Below are positions 36,212 to 44,590 of a DNA stretch of 64,000 bases, in pieces. The first letter of the stretch is position 1. The number at the start of each line of letters is the position of its first letter. The translations under genes were made by a program, and so were the position numbers. Origin of the DNA: Nisaea denitrificans DSM 18348 (GTDB lineage Bacteria > Pseudomonadota > Alphaproteobacteria > Thalassobaculales > Thalassobaculaceae). The stretch spans positions 1-64,000 of the forward strand of contig NZ_AUFM01000020.1 of assembly GCF_000426505.1 (NCBI RefSeq), written 5' to 3'. The notes under the pieces were generated by a model that worked only from the letters and a program-made list of their open reading frames with translations, was not told the DNA's origin and did no database searches.

Positions 36212-36748
36212 ATGAGCGCGTCACGTTCCGCGCCGGGGCCATTGAGCCGGGCTGAATCCTGGCTTGATCGCCTGATCGATTTGATGGCCGTTCTTTCCGG
36301 GGCGATCCTGTTCCTGATGATGTTTCTGGTCGTTGCAAACACACTGACCCGGAAGTTTCTCAACTGGCCGATCACCGGCGCGTTCGAGCTCACCGCATCC
36401 ATGCTGACGTTGTCGATCTTTCTCGCCCTCGCCTACACGCAGAAGGCTGGCGCCCATATCAGCGTCGATGTGCTGAACCGGCATCTGACCGGCGGCGTGA
36501 AGCGGGCTCTCGATCTCTCTGCCCCGGTCCTCGGGTTCGTCTGTTTCGGCTGGGCGACCTATGCCTGCTGGCTGTTCGCCTATGAGTCCTATTCCATGTC
36601 AGAGCAGGAATGGGGGTCGATCACCTATCCGATCTGGCCGGTTAAAATGATCGTCTGTTTTGGCCTTGGTGCTCTGACACTGCGCTACCTGCTTGAGATC
36701 GGCATCGTCGCCATGGGCGAGCGCCAGGACGGGGAGACACCGCGATGA
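36212..36748 (+). CDS. dctQ: TRAP transporter small permease (DctQ)
   Basis: 178-aa membrane subunit with four helices. The first is LMAVLSGAILFLMMFLVVAN, followed by the DctQ-typical FLNWPITGAFELT and later KMIVCFGLGALTLRYL. It sits between dctP and dctM and overlaps dctM by four bases (ATGA). Confidence 0.92.
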   Translation: MSASRSAPGPLSRAESWLDRLIDLMAVLSGAILFLMMFLVVANTLTRKFLNWPITGAFELTASMLTLSIFLALAYTQKAGAHISVDVLNRHLTGGVKRALDLSAPVLGFVCFGWATYACWLFAYESYSMSEQEWGSITYPIWPVKMIVCFGLGALTLRYLLEIGIVAMGERQDGETPR

Positions 36749-38055
36749 GTCTCGTTATCGGAACCATCGGCACCTTCGTGCTGATCGCGGCAATCCTGTC
36801 CGGCGCCAATGTCATGGTGGCACTGGCCCTGGTCGGCGGCATTGGTCTCGCGGTTGTCAGCGATTTCAATGTGGCGACAGCCCTGATGGGCAACGTCTTT
36901 TTCGATACCACACACAGCTTCAATTTCAGCGTTATCCCGATGTTCCTGCTGATGGGGTTCTTCGCCATGCGGGCGGGCCTCGGTCAGGATATGTTCGACG
37001 CTGCAACGAAGTGGCTCGGTCGGTTGCGGGGCGGTCTTGCGATCTCCACAACCATCGGTGCCGCTGCTTTCGGCGCCGCGGCTGGGTCGAGTGTTGGCTC
37101 GGCGACTGTCTTCACCAAGCTGGCCCTGCCGGAAATGCTGGCGCGCGGGTATGACAAGCGGCTCGCCGCCGCCTCGATTGCCATTTCCGGCACTCTCGCG
37201 GTGATGATCCCGCCGAGCGCACTTATGGTGGTGTTCGGCATCCTGACCGATACCAGTATCGGCGGCCTGCTGCTGGCAGGTGTCATTCCAGGCTTCCTCT
37301 TTGCCTTCATCCTCTGCTTCGCGACCTATCTCTGGGTGCGGATTTATCCCGAAGCGGCGCCACAGATGGTCGAGCGCTTCACCCTGCGTGAGAAAGTGGC
37401 CTCGCTGCGTCTTGTCGGCCCGCTGCTTCTGGTCATCATGGTGATCATCTTCGGTCTCTATCTCGGCTTCTTCACGCCGACCGAAGCGGGTGGTGTCGGC
37501 GCGCTGGTCACCATGATCCTGGCCGCGATCAGGCATCGCGGACTGCGGGGCATCGAGATCCGGCAGACCCTGCTCGACACGGTCAAGACCTCGGGCATGA
37601 TCTTCGCCATCATCATTGCCGCGATCCTGTTCTCCAAGTTTCTGGCTCTCTCGGGCGTGACCCATGCGCTCGGCGGCTTCCTTACCGGGCTGGAGACCAA
37701 TCGCTGGGTCATCGTCTTCTTCATCGTGCTGATCTATCTGGTGCTCGGCATGCTGATGGATGCACCGGGCCTGCTGGCGATCACGCTGCCGATCACCCAT
37801 CCGGTGATGCTTGGCCTCGGCTTCGATGAAATCTGGGTCGGCGTCTTCGTGGTGCTGCTTTGCGAGCTGGGTGCCGTGACGCCGCCGGTCGGGATCAATT
37901 GCTTCGTTGTCCAGGCGGCGTCGGAAGGGCGGGTTGAGCTGGACGAGGTCTTTCGCGGGCTGACGCCGTTCTTCCTGGCGGGGCTGGTGATGCTCCTCCT
38001 GCTCTGCTTCTTCCCGGAGATCGCAACCTTCCTGCCGGACACGATGAAACAGTAG
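36745..38055 (+). CDS. dctM: TRAP transporter large permease (DctM)
   Basis: 436-aa multi-helix permease. The conserved repeats are SGTLAVMIPPSALMVVFG near 150 and LGAVTPPVGINCFVVQ near 370. It starts in an ATGA overlap with dctQ and completes the transporter. Catabolic genes for GST, CMD-family, LigI-like and SDR proteins follow on the same strand after 46 bp. Confidence 0.93.
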   Translation: MSLVIGTIGTFVLIAAILSGANVMVALALVGGIGLAVVSDFNVATALMGNVFFDTTHSFNFSVIPMFLLMGFFAMRAGLGQDMFDAATKWLGRLRGGLAISTTIGAAAFGAAAGSSVGSATVFTKLALPEMLARGYDKRLAAASIAISGTLAVMIPPSALMVVFGILTDTSIGGLLLAGVIPGFLFAFILCFATYLWVRIYPEAAPQMVERFTLREKVASLRLVGPLLLVIMVIIFGLYLGFFTPTEAGGVGALVTMILAAIRHRGLRGIEIRQTLLDTVKTSGMIFAIIIAAILFSKFLALSGVTHALGGFLTGLETNRWVIVFFIVLIYLVLGMLMDAPGLLAITLPITHPVMLGLGFDEIWVGVFVVLLCELGAVTPPVGINCFVVQAASEGRVELDEVFRGLTPFFLAGLVMLLLLCFFPEIATFLPDTMKQ

Positions 38056-38101
38056 GCCGTCGCCATTCCAATGAAATGCGCGGCTGACCAACGGAACCGA
38101 T

Positions 38102-38716
38102 ATGCTGACACTTTATTCTTCGCTGACCTCTCCCTATGGCCGAAAAGTCCGGATCGTCATTGATGTTCTTGGGCTTGCCGACCAGATCGCCGTCCAGCAC
38201 GCCAACACGCTCGATCCGGAGGACAGGCTCAGGCAGGTCAACCCGCTGGGAAAGATCCCTGCCCTGATCCTCGAAGACGGCTCGGCGCTCTATGACAGCC
38301 GGGTGATCGTGGATTTCCTTGAGACCCGTTATGGCGACGGGGCGATCCTGCCCCGGGAGCCTGACCGGCGTTTCCGGCAGCTCACCCTTGCCGCGCTCGC
38401 CGAAGGGATCAACGATGCGCTGCTGATGGTCACCTATGAGGGCCGTTTTCGCGAGCCGGAGCAGATCAGTCAGGTCTGGCTCGATCACCAGTATGGCAAG
38501 ATCCGGCGCGGCCTGACGGAAGTCAGCTGCAATCTCGACGAGTACCGCGCGCCCGGCATTGCCGCGATCACGCTTGCCTGCGCGCTTGGTTACGCGGACT
38601 GGCGCCAGCAGCTCGACTGGCGGGCCGAGTTTCCGCCGCTTGCCGCATGGCTCGAAGAGTTTGGGCAGCAGGTGCCCGCATGGGAACGAAGTGCGGCGCC
38701 GAAGCCCGTTACCTGA
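38102..38716 (+). CDS. Glutathione S-transferase family protein
   Basis: 204 aa. N-terminal thioredoxin-fold domain with LYSSLTSPYGRKVRIV (serine-rich active-site start) and the glutathione gamma-Glu contact in ALYDSRVIVDFLE near 60-72; a helical C-terminal domain follows. In aromatic catabolism such proteins act as isomerases or beta-etherases as well as detoxifiers. The precise role here is unknown. Confidence 0.9.
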   Translation: MLTLYSSLTSPYGRKVRIVIDVLGLADQIAVQHANTLDPEDRLRQVNPLGKIPALILEDGSALYDSRVIVDFLETRYGDGAILPREPDRRFRQLTLAALAEGINDALLMVTYEGRFREPEQISQVWLDHQYGKIRRGLTEVSCNLDEYRAPGIAAITLACALGYADWRQQLDWRAEFPPLAAWLEEFGQQVPAWERSAAPKPVT

Positions 38717-38734
38717 ACCAATAAGGAAATGATG

Positions 38735-39268
38735 ATGCCCCGCATACCTGAGCTTGATCCCGGCAGCCTGACGGCGGAGCAGAAGCGCGTCTACGACGAG
38801 ATCGCGTCCGGGCCCCGCGGCGGCGTGCGCGGGCCGCTTGCGGTCTGGTTGCGCCGGCCGGGGCTGGCCGACAGGGCCCAGGCGCTCGGCCGGTACTGCC
38901 GCTATGACAGCTCCCTGTCGCCACGGCTTTCCGAGCTTGCGATCCTGACAACGGCACGGATCTGGGACGCTTCCTACGAGTGGGCGGCGCATGAGCCGCA
39001 TGCGGAGAAGGCCGGCCTGCCGCGCCCGGTGATCGATGCGCTGAAAGAAGATCGGGAACCCGAATTCGAGGCAGAGGACGAGGCGGTCGTCTACGAGGTG
39101 GCGCGCAAGCTCAATCTGGACCGTCGCTTGTCGGACGAACTCCACGAGCGGGCGGTGGCCGTCCTCGGGCTTGAGGGGCTGATCGATCTCGTTGGGGTGC
39201 TTGGCTATTACAGCCTGATCTCGATGACGCTCAATGCCTTTGAAATCGAGGCCCCGGCCAAGTCCTGA
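38735..39268 (+). CDS. Carboxymuconolactone decarboxylase-family protein
   Basis: 177 aa, AhpD/CMD fold. The core helix pair reads SPRLSELAILTTARIWDASY then EWAAHEPHAEKAGLP. There is no CxxC pair, so it is not a peroxidase-type AhpD; it belongs to the CMD-like branch that may decarboxylate lactones or only bind ligand. Three ATGs stand in tandem (38729, 38732, 38735); the third has the best spacing to AAGGA. It lies between GST and LigI-like genes. Confidence 0.88.
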   Translation: MPRIPELDPGSLTAEQKRVYDEIASGPRGGVRGPLAVWLRRPGLADRAQALGRYCRYDSSLSPRLSELAILTTARIWDASYEWAAHEPHAEKAGLPRPVIDALKEDREPEFEAEDEAVVYEVARKLNLDRRLSDELHERAVAVLGLEGLIDLVGVLGYYSLISMTLNAFEIEAPAKS

Positions 39269-39286
39269 AAAGAAGACGAGATAACA

Positions 39287-40156
39287 ATGGACCAGAAATC
39301 CAGCTTTCATCCGAACCCGTCAAAACCGGCTCTGGCCTTGCCGCCCGGTTCCACGGACTGCCACTGCCATGTCTTCGGGCCGGTTTCCGCATTTCCCTAT
39401 GCCGAGGACCGGACCTATACGCCGGAGGGTGAAGCGCCGAAGGAAAAGCTGTTCGCCATGCATGATGCCATGGGGCTCCAGCGTTGCGTCATTGTGCAGG
39501 CGGGCTGCCACGGCTTTGACAATTCCGTGGTCGCCGATGCCATCGCCGCGCGGCCGGGGCGCTATCTCGGCATTGCCCTAGCGCCAACCGATACATCGCT
39601 CGACGCGTTGCGGGTTCTGAAGCTTCAGGGCTTCCGGGGCGTGCGATTCAACTTCATGCGGCATCTCGGCAAAGGGGCATCCTTGTCCGATGTGATCGGC
39701 ATGACGGACCGGCTGGCCGAAATCGGCTGGCACCTGCAGGTCCATATGGAGAAAGAACTTCTGGCGGAGATGGTGCCGGATCTGAAGCGCTCCCGGGTGC
39801 CGGTGGTGATCGATCACATGGCCCGGGTGGATGCGAGCCTTGGTCTCGACCAGCCTGCCTTCACCGCACTACGGCAGTTGCTCGACGATGAAAAATTCTG
39901 GGTCAAGGTCAGCGGCTCCGAGCGGGCGTCGCGGCAGGGCCCGCCTTACAGCGACGGCATGCCGTTTGCGCGGACACTTGTTGCCGAGCATGGCGACCGT
40001 GTCCTGTGGGGGACGGACTGGCCGCATCCCAATCTTGCCGGACCTGTTCCGGATGATGGCCAGTTGGTCGATCTGATCTGCGAGATCGCGCCGGACGCGG
40101 CTGCCCGACAGGCACTGATGGTGGACAATCCGGCCCGCCTCTACGGTTTTGAATAG
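39287..40156 (+). CDS. 2-pyrone-4,6-dicarboxylate lactonase-like amidohydrolase (LigI family)
   Basis: 289 aa, close in size to LigI (293 aa). Family blocks are PPGSTDCHCHVFGPVSAFPY at 19-38 with the metal-site HCH, VIVQAGCHGFDNSV near 68, GFRGVRFNFMRHL near 114, VVIDHMARVDA near 170 and VLWGTDWPHPN near 241 with the catalytic aspartate. LigI hydrolyses 2-pyrone-4,6-dicarboxylate in lignin-type protocatechuate and gallate degradation. The neighbours are transport and lactone/aromatic genes. A related lactone as substrate cannot be excluded. Confidence 0.88.
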   Translation: MDQKSSFHPNPSKPALALPPGSTDCHCHVFGPVSAFPYAEDRTYTPEGEAPKEKLFAMHDAMGLQRCVIVQAGCHGFDNSVVADAIAARPGRYLGIALAPTDTSLDALRVLKLQGFRGVRFNFMRHLGKGASLSDVIGMTDRLAEIGWHLQVHMEKELLAEMVPDLKRSRVPVVIDHMARVDASLGLDQPAFTALRQLLDDEKFWVKVSGSERASRQGPPYSDGMPFARTLVAEHGDRVLWGTDWPHPNLAGPVPDDGQLVDLICEIAPDAAARQALMVDNPARLYGFE

Positions 40157-40167
40157 GGGGAGCGAGT

Positions 40168-40968
40168 ATGAGCGGACGTCTTGAGGGAAAAGTTGCCATT
40201 GTCACGGGCGCGGGCTGTGTCGGTCCCGGTTGGGGCAACGGACGTGCGATCTCGGTACGCTTTGTCGAGGAAGGCGCGAAACTTTTCGCGGTCGACCTTA
40301 GCGAGGAAGCACTGGCGGAAACCGTCGAGCGGGTCCGGGAGGCCGGTGGGGAGATCGAAACCCGGCTGACGGATGTGACCGATACCAATGCAGTCCGCGC
40401 CATGGTCGATGCCTGCATCGCCCGTTTCGGCCGGGTCGATATTCTGGTGAACAATGTCGGTGGGTCCGCCGCCGGTGGACCGGTCGAGCTCAGCGAGGAT
40501 GCCTGGGACAGCCAGATAGACCGGAACCTGAAAAGCGTCTTTCTGACCTGCAAGCACGTGCTGCCGCACATGGATGCGCAGGGATCTGGCGCGATCGTCA
40601 ATCTCGCTTCGACCTCGGGCCAGCGCTGGACGGGTGCTGCCCAGGTGGCCTATGCCGCAACCAAAGCAGGCGTGATCCAGCTTTCCAAAGTGGTGGCCGT
40701 GCAATATGCGCCGAAGGGTATCCGGGTAAACACCGTTGTGCCGGGCCAACTTCACACGCCGATGGTGGAAGCGCGGCTTGCCGGGCAACGGTCCGGCGGC
40801 GATGTCGATGCCCTGCTGCAAAGCCGGGTGAAACGCATCCCGCTCGGCTTCATGGGAGACGGTCGCGATACAGCCAATGCGGCGGTCTACCTCGCCTCCG
40901 ACGAGGCGCGCTTTGTCACCGGAACGGAGATCATCGTCGATGGCGGCATGACGGCGCGGTGCGATTGA
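40168..40968 (+). CDS. Short-chain dehydrogenase/reductase
   Basis: 266-aa NAD(P)-dependent oxidoreductase. The cofactor loop is VTGAGCVGPGWGNGRA, with an unusual insert between the glycines; NNVG, the serine in LASTSGQ and the catalytic YAATK (YxxxK) are in place. An acidic residue after the second strand (FAVDLS) favours NAD. It closes the 34-41 kb cluster. Confidence 0.93.
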   Translation: MSGRLEGKVAIVTGAGCVGPGWGNGRAISVRFVEEGAKLFAVDLSEEALAETVERVREAGGEIETRLTDVTDTNAVRAMVDACIARFGRVDILVNNVGGSAAGGPVELSEDAWDSQIDRNLKSVFLTCKHVLPHMDAQGSGAIVNLASTSGQRWTGAAQVAYAATKAGVIQLSKVVAVQYAPKGIRVNTVVPGQLHTPMVEARLAGQRSGGDVDALLQSRVKRIPLGFMGDGRDTANAAVYLASDEARFVTGTEIIVDGGMTARCD

Positions 40969-40975
40969 CGCTCGG

Positions 40976-40992
40976 AGGCGCGCTCTGCGCCT
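40976..40992. terminator. Short hairpin between convergent SDR and cyanase genes
   Basis: AGGCGC and GCGCCT pair around a 5-base loop in the 22-bp gap between the two convergent stops. It is weak and has no T-tract, but is placed as a bidirectional transcript end would be. Confidence 0.3.
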
Positions 40993-41440
40993 ACCAGGAA
41001 TTATAGCCGAGATATTTCCCTGACATCTCGATCTTCACCCGGTCGCCCTTCAGATTTTCGACGCGGGTGATCGACATGTCGAAATCGATGGCGGACATGA
41101 TGCCGTCGCCGAATTTCTCGTGGATCAGCGCCTTGATGGTCGGGCCGTAGACGCCGACGATCTCATACAGGCGGTAGATGCAGGGATCGGTCGGGATCGC
41201 CTGTTCCCAGATCTTGGTCGGGCTTTCCTCGAGCAGGAGGCCGGCTTCCTGCGGCAGGCTGAGGGTGCGGACCAGGGCTTCGGCCTTTTCCTTCGGCATC
41301 GCGTTCATGCCCATGCAGGCTGAATGGGTCCAGACCGGGCTCATATCGATCTTTCCGGCAATCTCTTCCCAGGTCATGCCGGTCTGCCGCTTGGCGGACA
41401 GGATCAGGGCGGTGACGTCTTCCTTGCTCTGCAGAATCAT
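40991..41440 (-). CDS. cynS: Cyanate hydratase (cyanase)
   Basis: 149-aa decameric enzyme that converts cyanate and bicarbonate to ammonia and CO2. The N-terminal half is helix-turn-helix-like (MTWEEIAGKIDMSPVWTHSA). The C-terminal catalytic block is YRLYEIVGVYGPTIKALIHE then KFGDGIMSAIDFDMS, carrying the arginine, glutamate and serine of the known active site. GAGGAA precedes the ATG. It is third after fnt and a kinase gene, with a 26-bp gap, which places it in nitrogen supply. Confidence 0.96.
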   Translation of the reverse strand: MILQSKEDVTALILSAKRQTGMTWEEIAGKIDMSPVWTHSACMGMNAMPKEKAEALVRTLSLPQEAGLLLEESPTKIWEQAIPTDPCIYRLYEIVGVYGPTIKALIHEKFGDGIMSAIDFDMSITRVENLKGDRVKIEMSGKYLGYNSW

Positions 41441-41466
41441 CGTTCTTCCTCTTCATTGTTCGGGTT

Positions 41467-43206
41467 TCAGAGTGCTCCGGCGTTCTGGACGAGGAGCAGG
41501 ACAACGAGAACGGCCAGGATCAGCGAGACGATTTTCCAGAACCGGACCGGATCGCGCTCGGCGAACGGGCGCCGTTTCCGGGCACGCCAGCCGGTGCCCG
41601 GCTGCCGCAGTTCCAGGTCGAACTCTGAAAGGGCCTGCTGGCGCTGTTCCGGATGCGGATGCACGGCGCGGCGCAGGGCGTCGTCCATCCAGTCCGGCAC
41701 GTTGTTTTTCTCGTCACAGGCGCTGCGGTAGGCGAGACGGCCGAGATCGCGGCGGCTGCGCACCTTGGAGACGGCGGTTCCGTAGGGCAGGCGGCCGGTC
41801 AGCATTTCGTAGGTGATGACACCAAGGGAGAACAGATCCGCACTCCATGTCACCGGATCGCCGTTGAAATATTCGGGCGCGGCATATTGCAGGGTCCCGA
41901 GAATGTCGCGCTGCTCCGGTTCGGCCTCGTCGACTCCGGCAATGTAGGTCGAGCCGAGATCGATGATCTTTACCGTGCCGTCTCCGTCGATCATGACGTT
42001 CTCGGGGCGGAGGTCCTGATGCAGCATCTCCTGGCGGTGGAAGGCGCGCAGACCTTGTGTGATCTGCCGGACGATGTCCCGGACCAGGTCGAGATCCGGG
42101 TTCGGATTGTCGGCCATCCATTGCCTTAGGGTACGGCCCTCGACGAACTCGGAGACCGTATAGAGCGCACTCTTCTCTTCCGGCGCGGGGACGGCGGCCA
42201 CGATGTGCGGGTTGGCGAGCCGCCGGGCGACCCATTCCTCCATCAGGAAGCGGCGCAGATAGGCCGGATCCTCGCGCATGTCCATGGACGGGATTTTCAG
42301 GGCGACGCGGGAGCCGTCCGGCGCTGCGGCGAGGAAGATGTGGCTGCGATGGCTCGCATGAATGGAGCGCAGGATCTTGTAGCCGTCGATCTCGGCGCCG
42401 GTTTCAGGCAGGGGCGGCGGGATCAGGTGTCCGCCTTCAACGGATGGAACGTCCAGCGCGTTTTCGGGCAGTCCGTCGATACGCACGATCTGGATCGTCA
42501 GATTGTCCGGACTGCCAAGGGCGGTGGCCTCCTCCGCGATGGCTTGGGCGGCGGCATCGAGATCCGGTGCGCCACGCAGGGCGGCGGCGATGGCACGTGC
42601 CGGGACATGGTCGTGGATACCGTCGGTGGTCAGCAGGAATGTGTCGCCGATTTCGAGATCGACCGTGTGGTAGTCAATCTCGAGATCGGCGGCGGCGCCC
42701 ATGGCCCGGCTGAGGCAGGTTTCGCCCGTGGATAGCGTGAGGTGGTGCTCGCGGGTCAGTGGCTCCAGACTCTCTCCGCTGAGGCGGCTGATCCGGCTGT
42801 CGCCGACATGAAACAGATGTGCCGTCCGGTGTTTCAGGATCATGGCGGAGAGTGTGCAGACCCAGCCGAGATCAATGCTCTCGAGATGGGCTCGCCGGCT
42901 CTGGGCATGCAGCCAGGAATTGGTCGCGGTCATCACGCGGCTGGCGGCTGTTTTGGCCGTCCAGCTATCGGTGGTGCAGTAATAGTCGGTCAGCAGGGCC
43001 TTGACGCAGGTCTCGGCAGCTTCCCGGCTGACCGAGCTGGTGCTGATGCCGTCGGCTACGGCCAGAACGATGCCTTTCAGGCGCAGGCTCCTGCCTTCGG
43101 GCAGCATGGCGCCATGGAAATCCTGGTTTACGCGTTTGCGGCCTGCGGCCGAATAACTTCCGACGCTGACCGTGAGGCCCGGTGTCGGGCTCATGTCGTT
43201 GGGCAT
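41467..43206 (-). CDS. Bifunctional PP2C-type phosphatase / Ser-Thr protein kinase with C-terminal membrane anchor
   Basis: 579 aa, two signalling domains in one chain. Residues about 10-245 are a PP2C phosphatase with its metal aspartates in VADGIST, TTDGIHD and SPDNLTI. Residues about 275-535 are a kinase: VALKIPS (ATP lysine), MLHQDLRPENVM (HQD in place of HRD), KIIDLGSTY (DLG for DFG) and APEYF. A single helix (IVSLILAVLVVLLLVQNAG) ends the protein, so the enzyme faces the cytoplasm from the membrane. A start 33 bases upstream lies inside a hairpin loop, so 43206 is preferred. It lies between fnt and cynS; a kinase gene of this kind also lies near nirBD in Pseudomonas aeruginosa (from memory). 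The target is unknown. Confidence 0.9.
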   Translation of the reverse strand: MPNDMSPTPGLTVSVGSYSAAGRKRVNQDFHGAMLPEGRSLRLKGIVLAVADGISTSSVSREAAETCVKALLTDYYCTTDSWTAKTAASRVMTATNSWLHAQSRRAHLESIDLGWVCTLSAMILKHRTAHLFHVGDSRISRLSGESLEPLTREHHLTLSTGETCLSRAMGAAADLEIDYHTVDLEIGDTFLLTTDGIHDHVPARAIAAALRGAPDLDAAAQAIAEEATALGSPDNLTIQIVRIDGLPENALDVPSVEGGHLIPPPLPETGAEIDGYKILRSIHASHRSHIFLAAAPDGSRVALKIPSMDMREDPAYLRRFLMEEWVARRLANPHIVAAVPAPEEKSALYTVSEFVEGRTLRQWMADNPNPDLDLVRDIVRQITQGLRAFHRQEMLHQDLRPENVMIDGDGTVKIIDLGSTYIAGVDEAEPEQRDILGTLQYAAPEYFNGDPVTWSADLFSLGVITYEMLTGRLPYGTAVSKVRSRRDLGRLAYRSACDEKNNVPDWMDDALRRAVHPHPEQRQQALSEFDLELRQPGTGWRARKRRPFAERDPVRFWKIVSLILAVLVVLLLVQNAGAL

Positions 43207-43227
43207 TATGAGTTTCCGGTTGTCGAA

Positions 43228-43251
43228 GAGCCCGGCCATCCGGCCGGGCTC
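43228..43251 (-). other. Intergenic hairpin between fnt and the kinase gene
   Basis: A perfect 10-bp stem, GAGCCCGGCC (43228-43237) with GGCCGGGCTC (43242-43251), and a 4-base loop. It starts 16 bases after the fnt stop in transcript direction and lacks a T-tract. It probably uncouples the expression level of the transporter from that of the kinase. Confidence 0.7.
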
Positions 43252-43266
43252 CCGCGCGATTGTGGA

Positions 43267-44115
43267 TTACTCAGCCGGAACGCTGGCGGATTTGGTCGAG
43301 GTGCCCGCCGGGGTCCGCTTCGGTGAGGTCTTGTAGTGGGTGGCGTAGATCGTGGCGCCGACGAAGGTCAGGCCGCCGACCAGATTGCCGATCACAGTCG
43401 GGATTTCGTTCCAGATCAGGTAGTCCATCACGGTGAAGTCACCACCGAGCAGCAGTCCGGACGGGAACAGGAACATGTTCACGATGGAATGCTCGAAGCC
43501 GAGATAGAAGAAGATCAGGATCGGCATCCACATGGCGATGACCTTGCCGGAGACGGAAGTCGACAGCATTGCCGCGACCACACCGGTCGAGACCATCCAG
43601 TTGCACATCACGGCCCGGACGAAGAGCGTCAGCATGCCGGCGAAGCCGTGCTCGGCGTAACCGACGGTCCGTGATTCACCGATCACGCCGATCTTCTGGC
43701 CGACCGCATTTGGCGCTTCGGAAAATCCGGTGGTGAAGATGATGGCCATGAACACGGCGACAGTGAAAGCGCCGGCGAAATTACCGACGAAGACGAGGCC
43801 CCAGTTCCGAAGCACGCCGTTCACGGTCACGCCGGGCCGCTTGTCGAGCAGGGCGAGCGGGCAGAGCGTGAACACGCCCGTCAGCAGATCGAAGCCGAGC
43901 AGGTAGAGCGTGCAGAAGCCGACCGGGAAGAGCAGGGCGCCGATCAGAAACTGACCGGTATTCACGGCGACGGTGACGGCGAAAGCCGCGGCGAGTGCGA
44001 GGATGGCGCCCGCCATGTAGGCGCGGATCAGGGTATCCTTCGTGGACATGAAGACTTTCGACTCACCTGCGTCGATCATCTTTGCCGCGAACTCAGAAGG
44101 ATTTACGTAAGCCAT
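43267..44115 (-). CDS. Formate/nitrite transporter family channel
   Basis: 282-aa pentameric channel of the FNT family with six helices. Family blocks are AYMAGAILALAAAFAVTV near 30, NWGLVFVGNFAGAFTVAVFM near 103 and NMFLFPSGLLLGG near 215 (the FNMF-like motif). In this context nitrite export or import (NirC-like) is the likely job. AAAGGA precedes the ATG. A long leader with two hexaloop hairpins lies upstream, and kinase and cyanase genes follow. Confidence 0.92.
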   Translation of the reverse strand: MAYVNPSEFAAKMIDAGESKVFMSTKDTLIRAYMAGAILALAAAFAVTVAVNTGQFLIGALLFPVGFCTLYLLGFDLLTGVFTLCPLALLDKRPGVTVNGVLRNWGLVFVGNFAGAFTVAVFMAIIFTTGFSEAPNAVGQKIGVIGESRTVGYAEHGFAGMLTLFVRAVMCNWMVSTGVVAAMLSTSVSGKVIAMWMPILIFFYLGFEHSIVNMFLFPSGLLLGGDFTVMDYLIWNEIPTVIGNLVGGLTFVGATIYATHYKTSPKRTPAGTSTKSASVPAE

Positions 44116-44215
44116 TTCTGGGTCCTTTCATCGGGAAGAAAGCCAGAGGCCGAGCGGTGTACATGAGCGATGAAGGAAGATTGGTCCGGCATCTTGTCTC
44201 CGCTCTGACCTGGAA

Positions 44216-44235
44216 GACGCCGGAACTCCGGCGTC
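44216..44235 (-). terminator. Leader stem-loop upstream of fnt, possible attenuator
   Basis: GACGCCGG (44216-44223) pairs with CCGGCGTC (44228-44235) around a 4-base loop, 100 bases before the fnt start and 83 bases after the second ANTAR-like hairpin in transcript direction. Only CTTCC follows, so termination efficiency is uncertain. Confidence 0.4.
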
Positions 44236-44317
44236 GCACGGTATTCGGTCTGGGAATGCGGAGATGAATGAACGCCGCACACCCACGCCTCGCCCGGAAA
44301 TCGGGAGAGTCGAAGTT

Positions 44318-44378
44318 GCAGCGTCATTGCTGCTGGCCTCCTGGGAGGCCGCTTGACAGAAATACCGCGTCGTTGCGG
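44318..44378 (-). promoter_or_regulatory. Predicted ANTAR-target leader RNA of the fnt operon
   Basis: In transcript direction, hairpin 1 is CCGC-AACGAC-GCGG (44378 to 44365) and hairpin 2 is GCAGC-AATGAC-GCTGC (44333 to 44318). Both hexaloops have A at position 1 and G at position 4, the rule known for ANTAR-protein RNA targets. The 31-base linker contains an extra stem (44335-44350, 7 bp). Downstream is an 8-bp stem at 44216-44235 that could be the terminator, although its T-tract is poor. NasT is encoded divergently 270 bp away. Confidence 0.6.
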
Positions 44379-44590
44379 CGGAGACTTGGCCCTCATGTGA
44401 ATGAGAACCAGTCATGCTTACAGGGTAGGGAGAAGATTTTTTATTTTGCAAGTGCGAAATATTTGATCGCCCGGAAAGTTCTCTTTCGGCGACATGACTG
44501 ATATCGGCTTTTTGTCAGGAAAAGCGCGGTTGTGAGCCTGTTTCATCTTTCAAGTGGAAAAGAATGCCTTCAGCGCCGTGGGCGTGGTGA

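Noticed and set aside
44103-44396. Minus-strand reading frame in the fnt leader
   Set aside because: It coincides with the predicted structured leader RNA, lacks a ribosome site and has no protein-like features.
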